DNA from: an uncultured Lachnobacterium sp.
GTDB lineage: Bacteria; Bacillota; Clostridia; Lachnospirales; Lachnospiraceae
Direction of reading: 5' to 3'
Assembly: GCA_900543445.1 (NCBI GenBank)
Contig: UQRC01000003.1
Location: 1-64,000, forward strand
Length of the DNA stretch: 64,000 nt
This document shows positions 45,320-52,234 of the stretch, in pieces (within the stretch, counting starts at the first letter, position 1; every line of letters begins with the position of its first letter). A model generated the notes under the pieces. It was not told the origin of the DNA and ran no database searches. It saw nothing but the letters and a program-made list of their open reading frames with translations. A program made the position numbers and the translations under genes.

Positions 45320-45875
45320 CTTCCATCATCCGCTCCTTTGCTTTTGCCAGTATCTCCTTGAGCTGTGCTGCTGACTTCTCATCCTGCTTGATGACCTTCA
45401 GCATCTCGGACTCCATTTCACGGAAAGCAATGTCAGCCTTCCTTCTCATGTCCTGCTTCACCCTGTCCTTATATACCTTTGTCCGGGACAGTGAAGCAAT
45501 GAGCCTTCCTGCCTTATCAAGTGGCATCTCATTGAACTCTTCCTCTGCGGTTGCCACCTTGTTCAGGAGCCCGTTCATGGTCAGGAGTATGGCAGCTTCC
45601 GTGTAGTCCGCTTCCGGGTTCTCCTTCACCACCTGTATCAGCCTGTCAGTCTGTGCCTGTGCTTCAAGAAGCCTCTGCATGGCGTTATTTGTCCGGGTGG
45701 CATATCTGCCTACACTGGACTTTGATATGTCATAGCCCTCTTCCTTCAGGAATTGGCTAATATATTCATAGGTATTGGATGTGTCAGCAAGCATCACATC
45801 CACTTTCATCCGCAAGTCTTCAGGGAGCTCATCAATCTTTGAGGTTATTCTCTGCTTGGTTCTCTTATCACCCAT
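45312..45875 (-). CDS. Terminase small-subunit-type protein (Mu gp27, DUF3486)
   Basis: 187 residues from the ATG at 45875, which shares a base with the upstream stop (TGATG). SKIDELPEDLRMKVDVML, EEGYDISKSSVGRYATR and a helical C-terminus are typical of DUF3486 proteins encoded before gp28. Confidence 0.88.
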   Translation of the reverse strand: MGDKRTKQRITSKIDELPEDLRMKVDVMLADTSNTYEYISQFLKEEGYDISKSSVGRYATRTNNAMQRLLEAQAQTDRLIQVVKENPEADYTEAAILLTMNGLLNKVATAEEEFNEMPLDKAGRLIASLSRTKVYKDRVKQDMRRKADIAFREMESEMLKVIKQDEKSAAQLKEILAKAKERMMEDD

Positions 45876-46198
45876 CAAATATCAACCCCATTGTCTTCAA
45901 TCGTACCTTCCGCAAGGTCTACGCCTTCCTTGGTGAGCTTGATGACTGCATCATTGGCATAGGCATTGTAGGCTGTGACCTTTTCCTCGGTAAATTCGAT
46001 GTATCCGGCTCCCTGAAGATAATCAAGATACTTGCTGATGTCCGGGGATATGATGAGCCCGGCTGCTATCATGGCATTGGATAACTGCCTTGTGAGGGCT
46101 GTGTTGTTGTATCCCTTCACCAAGCACCGGATGATGTATCCCCTGATTGCCTTGTTCTGCTTGATTTCTGCTTTTTCTAAGTCATTCACGTTGTTCAC
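45875..46198 (-). CDS. Small winged-helix-type phage protein (Mu gp26 position)
   Basis: 107 residues. IRGYIIRCLVKGYNNTALT followed by ISKYLDYLQGAGYIEF looks like a winged helix, and the protein resembles small conserved proteins beside Mu-like terminases. Its role in packaging is unknown. Confidence 0.7.
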   Translation of the reverse strand: MNNVNDLEKAEIKQNKAIRGYIIRCLVKGYNNTALTRQLSNAMIAAGLIISPDISKYLDYLQGAGYIEFTEEKVTAYNAYANDAVIKLTKEGVDLAEGTIEDNGVDI

Positions 46199-46199
46199 C

Positions 46200-46559
46200 T
46201 CACTCTTTTCTGTTACTCTGCATTAGGAGCTTGTCAATCTTGCTGTCAATGCTCCTCATTCTGTCCTCCACTCCGTTCATGGAGCGGAAGAAGTCTTCAC
46301 GGAGTACAAACGTGGTAGCAAAATCACCCTTTATATCATTGAGTTCCTGTTTGATGTTCGCTATATCCCGGTCTGTCTCCTCTTCCAACTTGTCAATTCT
46401 CTTATTTACTTTGTCATCATTCTCTTTAATCTGCTTTTTTATCTCCTCTGTGCTGCTCTTGAGGTTGTTGAACCACCCTTTGATGAAGAAGGTTATCACT
46501 CCAAGTCCAAGAGTGATAACCCCTGCCATCACATCAGAGAACGTGATAACATAATCCAT
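46200..46559 (-). CDS. Membrane-anchored coiled-coil protein of the lysis region
   Basis: 119 residues. One membrane segment lies at about residues 8-27, then a long charged coiled coil (about 33-110). It resembles Mu-region DUF2730 or spanin/hemolysin-XhlA-like proteins. It lies 3 bp before the holin stop on the same strand. The exact lysis role is not shown. Confidence 0.65.
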   Translation of the reverse strand: MDYVITFSDVMAGVITLGLGVITFFIKGWFNNLKSSTEEIKKQIKENDDKVNKRIDKLEEETDRDIANIKQELNDIKGDFATTFVLREDFFRSMNGVEDRMRSIDSKIDKLLMQSNRKE

Positions 46560-46562
46560 AGG

Positions 46563-46880
46563 CTACTTCTTTCTGATGAGCTTTTCTGCAAGCTCTGTGA
46601 CCCTTTCCCATCCATCCATTGACACCAACGCCACAATGAAGGCAGCAATGAATGATGCAAATACCATGAACCACTCAATGGCTACCCCATAATATGCCGC
46701 AAGTCCCAACAGGCAGACCGGGCAGAGGATGAGGGACAGGATGATGACTGTCAGGGCTGTAGGCACCTTCTTGTCAAACCATGTCCACTTTTTGAGTGCC
46801 TCCGTAATGATGGAGACGATAAACGCCATCACACCGATAAAGAGGACAATCTGTGATACATCCACTGTAAAATTCGTCAT
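46563..46880 (-). CDS. Holin
   Basis: 105 residues from the ATG at 46880 with AAAGGAG upstream; the longer open frame has no ribosome site. Three membrane segments (about 10-27, 40-58, 66-85) are followed by a basic C-terminus ending AEKLIRKK, the usual holin layout. It is the first gene after the Mor-like activator, so it probably begins the late operon. Confidence 0.75.
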   Translation of the reverse strand: MTNFTVDVSQIVLFIGVMAFIVSIITEALKKWTWFDKKVPTALTVIILSLILCPVCLLGLAAYYGVAIEWFMVFASFIAAFIVALVSMDGWERVTELAEKLIRKK

Positions 46881-46929
46881 ACAAATCACTCCTTTTCTGT
46901 CATTTTTTTTGAGAATAATGTACAAAACA

Positions 46930-46960
46930 ATAAGAGCATGTACTAAGTACATGCTCTTAT
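46930..46960. terminator. 14-bp-arm hairpin between mor and the late genes
   Basis: ATAAGAGCATGTAC and GTACATGCTCTTAT form a perfect 14-bp stem around TAA. It lies 67 bp after the Mor-like gene. A weak T-rich stretch follows on the minus strand. It may end the early/middle transcript, leaving the short gap to the holin for an activator-dependent late promoter (inference). Confidence 0.65.
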
Positions 46961-47026
46961 CTTATACTCATTATGAAAGACTCTTTAGGGGAAACATTTT
47001 CGGAAAATCAATCATCATTATTCATG

Positions 47027-47338
47027 TCAAAAAATGCTCATCTGTCCTATCATTGGCTCATCCTTCAGTATGTTTCCTATCTGCTTGGTTGTCAGATTAT
47101 ACTTCTCTGCAAGCTCCTTTGAGTTGTATCCGTTCCACTCTTTCTTGATACGCCTGTTTCTTGCCGGAGCTATGATGTTCTCTGTCTTTGGAAAGTAGAG
47201 CTCATCTCCTTTGGCATACTCACTAAGCTCAATGAACTTCTCAATCCCTATGATGTCCACCACAGGGCGGTAGCTCTCTGAAATATCCTCCAACGTGGTC
47301 TCTTCAATGAGGGCTCTTGTTAGTTCATCTGCTACCAT
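47027..47338 (-). CDS. mor: Mor/C-type transcription activator
   Basis: 103 residues. The Mor dimerisation segment VVDIIGIEKFIELSEYAKG, the turn ENIIAPARNRRIKKEWNG, and the helix-turn-helix NSKELAEKYNLTTKQIGNIL match Mor family activators. In Mu, Mor switches on middle and C late promoters. It follows the endolysin and precedes the hairpin and late genes. Only one such activator is seen, so it may serve both steps. Confidence 0.9.
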   Translation of the reverse strand: MVADELTRALIEETTLEDISESYRPVVDIIGIEKFIELSEYAKGDELYFPKTENIIAPARNRRIKKEWNGYNSKELAEKYNLTTKQIGNILKDEPMIGQMSIF

Positions 47339-47357
47339 TATAGCCTCCTTCCTACTA

Positions 47358-48665
47358 TTATGAGGCTTTCTTGGTGTATGAGAGGCTTATCCATCCGGCT
47401 CCGGACTTCAATCTGCCCCATCCGTTCTTTTCCTCCACAATGGTGTACTTGTTCTTCTTTCCTGCCACTTCACGGATAGCTCCTACCACCTTGTTATCCG
47501 TTCCTGCACCGGAGCGGATGTTCAGCACATCACATGTGGTTGTGATGAGATACTCCTTGAAGTCATCATCCTTCTTGGTCTCATCCGGCTTCGGACTTCC
47601 ATCTCCTGCCTGACTGCTTCCGGTTTCCTTAATTGCATCCAGTATCTTCAGTATCTTTTCACCATATCCAGCTCCTGCCGCCCATCCTTTGCTCTTCGGG
47701 TTCTCCTGTATTCCAAGATACTCCACATAAGGAGCACATCCACGGGATACAAGGTCAAAGCGTGGGTCAACACATTCCTGCTTCAGCTTCGTTGTATTGG
47801 CGTATGCCTTGAGGTGTTGTATCTGTGCCCGGATGCCAAGCTGTGGCGTTTTGAAACTGTTTCCTGTCTCTCCGTTCTGTGTCACTCCCATACCACAGAA
47901 ATTATTCTGTGAGAGCTCCACAGCACTTCCGGAGAAGGTGAAGTTGCCTGTCTCAAGACAGCTCTGTGCAAATGCAATGTCACCACGGATATTCTCCGCT
48001 TCACCTTCAGACAGATACAGAGGTATCATATCAAGTACGCTCTGTGCAACGCTGCCATTCTTTGCCTTGATGTATGCTGTCATCTGCTCCGCTGTAGCTT
48101 CAGATTTTCCGGTTATCTTGGTCATGCTGTCCTTCTGCTCTGTCCTTCCTGAAATAGCGTTCTTGAAGGCATCCCATGTGTGCTTTGTCGAATTATACAC
48201 ATACGGATTAGGACATATCTTTCCGGTCACATCATGGTGACGGATAACATTGGAAGCAGGAACTCCATACTTCTGCATCAGGTACTTAGTCAGTTCAATG
48301 GCAGCATTGACAGTTGCCTCTTCAAAGTACCAATCCTTACTTTCTGCTGACTGACTTCCTTTGTTGCGGACACACATCTCAATGCCTATAGAGTTGCTAT
48401 TCCTGCACTCTGCATGTTTATAGCTGCTTGCTCCACAGTGCCATGCAATGTCCTCATCCTCAACACTCTGCCATACCTCTCCATTAAAGCCTACAAAGTA
48501 GTGTGCTGATGCTCCAAGATACTTACTTGCATAATACTTACAATTTGCCTCTGCTCCTCCAAGAGCCCCTACATAATGGATAACAATGTACTTGATACGC
48601 CCTGCGTTATCCTTATTTGTGAAATTGTACGGGGTCAGGAGCTTCTCAATCTTTGGTGCTGCCAT
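47358..48665 (-). CDS. Endolysin: amidase, glucosaminidase-like and SH3 domains
   Basis: 435 residues. Residues about 20-170 are an amidase_2 domain: VIHYVGALGG, NSIGIEMCV and RHHDVTGKICPNPY carry the zinc ligands. Residues about 190-350 resemble a bacterial glucosaminidase (AQSCLETGNFTF, NNFCGMGV). A C-terminal SH3b domain (DVLNIRSGAG) binds the wall. There is no signal peptide, so export needs the holin. It is unusual that it lies upstream of mor, apart from the holin. Confidence 0.93.
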   Translation of the reverse strand: MAAPKIEKLLTPYNFTNKDNAGRIKYIVIHYVGALGGAEANCKYYASKYLGASAHYFVGFNGEVWQSVEDEDIAWHCGASSYKHAECRNSNSIGIEMCVRNKGSQSAESKDWYFEEATVNAAIELTKYLMQKYGVPASNVIRHHDVTGKICPNPYVYNSTKHTWDAFKNAISGRTEQKDSMTKITGKSEATAEQMTAYIKAKNGSVAQSVLDMIPLYLSEGEAENIRGDIAFAQSCLETGNFTFSGSAVELSQNNFCGMGVTQNGETGNSFKTPQLGIRAQIQHLKAYANTTKLKQECVDPRFDLVSRGCAPYVEYLGIQENPKSKGWAAGAGYGEKILKILDAIKETGSSQAGDGSPKPDETKKDDDFKEYLITTTCDVLNIRSGAGTDNKVVGAIREVAGKKNKYTIVEEKNGWGRLKSGAGWISLSYTKKAS

Positions 48666-48667
48666 TC

Positions 48668-48838
48668 CTACACACTCTCCTCTCCAAAAAATCCCATGCT
48701 GTCAGGGTCTAAACTGTTGCGGAACTCTTTGAGTTCCTCTTCCGTCATGTTGCTCACTTTCTCCTGAAGCTCTGCTCTCTGCTCCGGAGTCATGTCCTTG
48801 GTGTATTCACTAAGGATGTCCTTGCTCTGTTCTGCCAT
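48668..48838 (-). CDS. Small acidic protein before the endolysin
   Basis: 56 residues, acidic and helical, with MTPEQRAELQEKVSNMTEEEL. The ATG at 48838 has GGAGGAATAATC directly upstream. The gene ends 3 bp before the endolysin start, so they are coupled. No family recognised. Confidence 0.75.
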   Translation of the reverse strand: MAEQSKDILSEYTKDMTPEQRAELQEKVSNMTEEELKEFRNSLDPDSMGFFGEESV

Positions 48839-48840
48839 GA

Positions 48841-49527
48841 TTATTCCTCCTTTTCCGTGTCATCATAGTCTAATGTGATGGATGTCTTGGTCTCCACAAA
48901 GATGCTCTTCCGGATGCCCTCAATGGTGGCATCAATCATCTCTTCCGGAAGAAAAGCTTTGATGAGTTCCCCGTTCTTGATACGGTAGATGTACCACAGC
49001 TCCACATCAAAGTCCGGAACTGTTTCCCCTTCAGGAACCAATACAGAAATGAGAGTCTCCTTGTCCTTCTCAAACTCTCCCTTCAGTTTCTTCAGGAGGA
49101 GCTTCTTCTGCTTGTCATCCGGCTTGATGCTCATTTCATCAAGGAACTCCTCAAGTGTGGTCTCAAAGGTGTAGTCACCTGTGAAGATTGCCTTCATAGC
49201 CTTCTCAAATTTGCTGTCAAATTTGTAGGTTGTCTTGGTCTCCTCTTTGACCTTCATCTTGTATACTCCCTCACCCACAAACTCCTTCAGCTTGTCCGGG
49301 TTCAGGATGTCAAGGCTCATGCTGTCTGTGATGGCAGCACTACCCTCATCACCGTAAAACTTCACATACTTCACATTGTGGTCTTCCATGATAGCCAATC
49401 CTCTAGCCTGAAGCTCCGCCTTGTAGCTGTTCATCATAGCCCGGCTCTTCTTCTGTTCACGGTCAAGCCACACACATGCTCCAATGAGCTGTTCATTGGT
49501 CATGCTCTTCACTGTCTGCTGTTCCAT
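48841..49527 (-). CDS. Early-region protein of unknown function
   Basis: 228 residues, charged. The N-terminal part is helical (MTNEQLIGACVWLDREQKKS), and the middle has VKYVKFYGDEGSAAI, like small proteins of phage recombination or replication regions. The position in the early operon is where Mu has gam-like genes, but I see no clear Gam similarity. The ATG abuts the preceding stop. Confidence 0.8.
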   Translation of the reverse strand: MEQQTVKSMTNEQLIGACVWLDREQKKSRAMMNSYKAELQARGLAIMEDHNVKYVKFYGDEGSAAITDSMSLDILNPDKLKEFVGEGVYKMKVKEETKTTYKFDSKFEKAMKAIFTGDYTFETTLEEFLDEMSIKPDDKQKKLLLKKLKGEFEKDKETLISVLVPEGETVPDFDVELWYIYRIKNGELIKAFLPEEMIDATIEGIRKSIFVETKTSITLDYDDTEKEE

Positions 49528-49778
49528 TACTGTCCTCCTCCTAACTTCTCAAATGCTTTTGTTGCACAGGCTTCACAGATACCCTTCCCATGAAACTCAT
49601 GCACATCCTCTGTCGTTCCGCAAAAATTACAACGGAGCGTGTACGGTTTTATCCTGATTTCACCCTGATGCTCTTCCACAATCATAGGGTCTTTTGGCTC
49701 AATGCCAAGTTCTCTCCTCATTGCCACCGGGATACTGATTGACCCGTGGCTTGTCATCTTCTTGTAAGCTGTACTCAT
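49527..49778 (-). CDS. AbrB-like DNA-binding protein with a zinc ribbon
   Basis: 83 residues. The N-terminal ~45 residues are a swapped-hairpin AbrB/SpoVT domain (MTSHGSISIPVAMRRELGI). The C-terminal part has CNFCG and CEACA, four cysteines that could hold zinc. Probably a regulator of phage or host genes; the fused form is less common. Confidence 0.82.
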   Translation of the reverse strand: MSTAYKKMTSHGSISIPVAMRRELGIEPKDPMIVEEHQGEIRIKPYTLRCNFCGTTEDVHEFHGKGICEACATKAFEKLGGGQ

Positions 49779-49792
49779 GTGTCTGCTCCTTT

Positions 49793-50176
49793 CTAGGCAT
49801 CCAAGATGTCCTTGATATAGTTGTACTGGTCAACCAACTTGTACTCATGCTCACCCTTTTCCCTGACCTCTTCAGAGAACTCACGGAGCCTGATGGCAAG
49901 CTTCAGAACTTTGGCAGCTCCTACAGCCTCAAGTGAGGCTCTTGAGCTCATCCCTTCTCTCTGACAAAGCATGTAGGAGATGGCATCCATGAGGTAATGC
50001 TCCCATATAAAGCAGTCACTACTTCTGCCATTCCACTCTTCCCTTGCTTCATCAATGAACTTCTTCCGGTTCAGCTTCGGCTTATCCGGAGGAAGCACCC
50101 CTTTGTCCTGCATCCTCTTCTTGAGCTCTGCCCTTGCCTGCTTCTCCTTATTGGTCAACCGTTTATTCTTCGCCAC
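49793..50176 (-). CDS. Early-region helical protein of unknown function
   Basis: 127 residues if it starts at the GTG at 50176, which has GGAAGGAG 9 bp upstream; an ATG would be 14 codons earlier, inside the neighbouring gene. It is basic at the start and helical after residue 50 (DCFIWEHYLMDAISYMLC). Not recognised. Confidence 0.7.
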   Translation of the reverse strand: MAKNKRLTNKEKQARAELKKRMQDKGVLPPDKPKLNRKKFIDEAREEWNGRSSDCFIWEHYLMDAISYMLCQREGMSSRASLEAVGAAKVLKLAIRLREFSEEVREKGEHEYKLVDQYNYIKDILDA

Positions 50177-50195
50177 TATATACCACTCCTTCCTC

Positions 50196-50444
50196 TTATG
50201 AGCTGTCATCCGGGTCAAGTTTTCCTGCCCGGAGCTGTTCCTCTAGCGTTTCCATTGCAGCAAGATGGATGTCAAGCATGTTGTTCTTCACATCATCCAT
50301 ATCCAGTCCACGCTTCAGACCTTCCATGCCAACGAACACCTGAAGGAAGCCTGCTATCTGTGCCAACTCCTCAACACTGATGTCCTGTCCTTCAAAGTTG
50401 ACCTTGTCATCCCTGACTATCACTATTAGCTTGCAATCCCTCAT
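50196..50444 (-). CDS. Small early-region protein
   Basis: 82 residues. Beta start CKLIVIVRDDKVNFEG, then helices with EELAQIAGFLQVFVGMEGL. GGAGGAG lies before the ATG. Its 5' end overlaps the GemA-like gene by 38 bp. Function unknown. Confidence 0.72.
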   Translation of the reverse strand: MRDCKLIVIVRDDKVNFEGQDISVEELAQIAGFLQVFVGMEGLKRGLDMDDVKNNMLDIHLAAMETLEEQLRAGKLDPDDSS

Positions 50445-50868
50445 CCTGCTCCTCCTTCTGCCTCTTCAACATACTCTTCAGGGCTTCAATGAGCTTTGAG
50501 CATTGCTGATAGTTCAGCCACTCAACCGCACTGACACCAAACATCTTCTGACACATTCCATTGACCCTTGTAGGCTTGTCCCATCCAAGCTCTTGCGTGA
50601 GCTTGTATATCTTCTTCCGTTGGTTCTCTGTGACTTCACTTCCGCTGTATCGGTTCCTTCCACGCTCTGACTTCTTAGCAGAGTCCTTCATGTTACCAAG
50701 TACACGGATGACAGTCTGAAGCTCTCTTTTGTTGAGAGCCTTGATACTGTCCTTTCCTGTATGTGCCTGTACAAGAAGATGCAGCTCCTCATCCGTGAGC
50801 TTCAGCTCCGGACTCTTGGCAATCCCCCACACCCTCTTGATACTTGGCTGTGATGTATTTCCTGCCAT
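50407..50868 (-). CDS. GemA-like regulatory protein (Mu gp16 family)
   Basis: About 153 residues from the ATG at 50868, 1 bp after the previous stop. It contains KRVWGIAKSPELKLTDEEL, HTGKDSIKALNKRELQTVI and a C-terminal helical part GWDKPTRVNGMCQKMFGV, the pattern of Mu gp16/GemA proteins that alter host gene expression or DNA supercoiling. Confidence 0.88.
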   Translation of the reverse strand: MAGNTSQPSIKRVWGIAKSPELKLTDEELHLLVQAHTGKDSIKALNKRELQTVIRVLGNMKDSAKKSERGRNRYSGSEVTENQRKKIYKLTQELGWDKPTRVNGMCQKMFGVSAVEWLNYQQCSKLIEALKSMLKRQKEEQDEGLQANSDSQG

Positions 50869-50869
50869 A

Positions 50870-51097
50870 CTATCCCCTCTTTCTCTTATCGTTCCCATTC
50901 TCAATGACTCCGCCTCTTGCATACTGCGTCAGGAATGTAGGTATCTGTATATCCTTTCTAGGCTCCGGGATAGTATCTGCACACAGATTGATGTCACAGT
51001 ATCCATGCTCATTGATTGCTTCATATACGCTCTTCATAATATGTTGAGCAATCTGCTCTTCCTTCTCTCCACTAAGTACAATCTTAATCTCCTTCAT
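50870..51097 (-). CDS. Small early-region protein
   Basis: 75 residues, with a beta-alpha start (MKEIKIVLSGEKEEQIAQHI) and a basic end. The ATG has GGAAGGAGAG upstream. It is placed directly after the MuB-like gene. Not recognised. Confidence 0.72.
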   Translation of the reverse strand: MKEIKIVLSGEKEEQIAQHIMKSVYEAINEHGYCDINLCADTIPEPRKDIQIPTFLTQYARGGVIENGNDKRKRG

Positions 51098-51112
51098 AGA
51101 ACTCTCTCCTTC

Positions 51113-52087
51113 CTACAGCATCATCATGTTGGATGCTTCACTCACAATCTTCATGGTTATACGGGTCTCACCTTTCTGCTTCAGGATGCGGAGCACGTTG
51201 TTGAGAGTTCTGTCCAACAGACGGAAGCATCCGCTTTGTGTGTTGGTTGCCCGGCTTATCATCTCACCCATGGCAGCCTCATCCACCTCATATCCTTCAA
51301 GGTAGTCAACTACTTCATTCTTTGACAGTCCCTTCAGCTTGTAGTAGAAGTCCATCCTGTTAGCAAACCGGGCAAGATTGCCCTTCAGCTCTGTCTCAAG
51401 TCTCGGCTCTCCTGCTATGACAATGCCTACATTCGACTGGTCAAAGATACCACGGAGTATCTCCATCTTCTTCTGTGTGTACTTGTTGATGAGCTTGTCT
51501 GCCTCATCAATGATGAGTAGGAACCCTTCATTGGTATTGAAAAACTCACGGATGCGGTTGACTCTGCTCCATATCGTTCCACCGTAACCCTTTGGGAGTC
51601 CTATACCGTTCTCAATGGCTTCCACCAAGTCCCGGCAAGCCATTGTGTCATCACACTCAATGTATGCCACCCTTGGAAGCTCTGCATATTTCTTCAGGGC
51701 GTGTGTCTTTCCCTGACCGGACTTTCCAACGATTATCCCAAGCCCCATGTACTCCTGACATGCCTGACACACACCAATGGTCTGCACAAAGTCTCTGCTC
51801 TCAAAGAACTCCACCTTCTTCTTGAGTGTGCCTGCTCCTGTAGGTACGCTGTTCTCCGGTTCCTGACCTTCAGCAACGCCTCCGGTAGCGGCAAGAAACT
51901 CTCTGACCTTCTTCTCAAGCTCTGTAGGGTCACTTGCATACTTCCCATTGAGGTACTGACTAAGTGCTGCTCTTGAGTAGTTCATCTTGAGAGCTGCCTC
52001 TGCCTTCGTCATCTTCATCTCCGCCAGTCTCTCATTCATCTGCTCTGCCAATGTCTTCTCTGTTTTGTAGGTATTCAATGCTTCCAT
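51113..52087 (-). CDS. MuB-like transposition ATPase
   Basis: 324 residues from the ATG at 52087 with GGAAAGGAAGG upstream. The N-terminus is a Cro-like helix-turn-helix (MTKAEAALKMNYSRAALSQYL); then an AAA ATPase with Walker A GKSGQGKT and Walker B FLLIIDEADKL, and a C-terminal helical domain. It coats target DNA, delivers it to the transposase, and gives target immunity in Mu. Confidence 0.93.
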   Translation of the reverse strand: MEALNTYKTEKTLAEQMNERLAEMKMTKAEAALKMNYSRAALSQYLNGKYASDPTELEKKVREFLAATGGVAEGQEPENSVPTGAGTLKKKVEFFESRDFVQTIGVCQACQEYMGLGIIVGKSGQGKTHALKKYAELPRVAYIECDDTMACRDLVEAIENGIGLPKGYGGTIWSRVNRIREFFNTNEGFLLIIDEADKLINKYTQKKMEILRGIFDQSNVGIVIAGEPRLETELKGNLARFANRMDFYYKLKGLSKNEVVDYLEGYEVDEAAMGEMISRATNTQSGCFRLLDRTLNNVLRILKQKGETRITMKIVSEASNMMML

Positions 52088-52167
52088 GTTTACAACCTTC
52101 CTTTCCTTCAACCTTATTTCATATTTTCCAAGTACGCCGCCGCAATCGAAAATGCCAACCACGCCAA

Positions 52168-52233
52168 TTATTCAACCAATGCTATAACTGCCATAACCAC
52201 AAGGGCAGCTCCAATCAATATCATCCTGACCAT
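52168..52233 (-). CDS. 21-residue membrane peptide between the transposase genes
   Basis: The ATG at 52233 follows AGGAGG by 5 bp and opens 21 codons: basic start MVRM, then an unbroken hydrophobic run to a final Glu. It fills the gap between the MuA-like and MuB-like genes. It is too short for database families; it could be a true micropeptide or a translational relay. Confidence 0.5.
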   Translation of the reverse strand: MVRMILIGAALVVMAVIALVE

Positions 52234-52234
52234 A

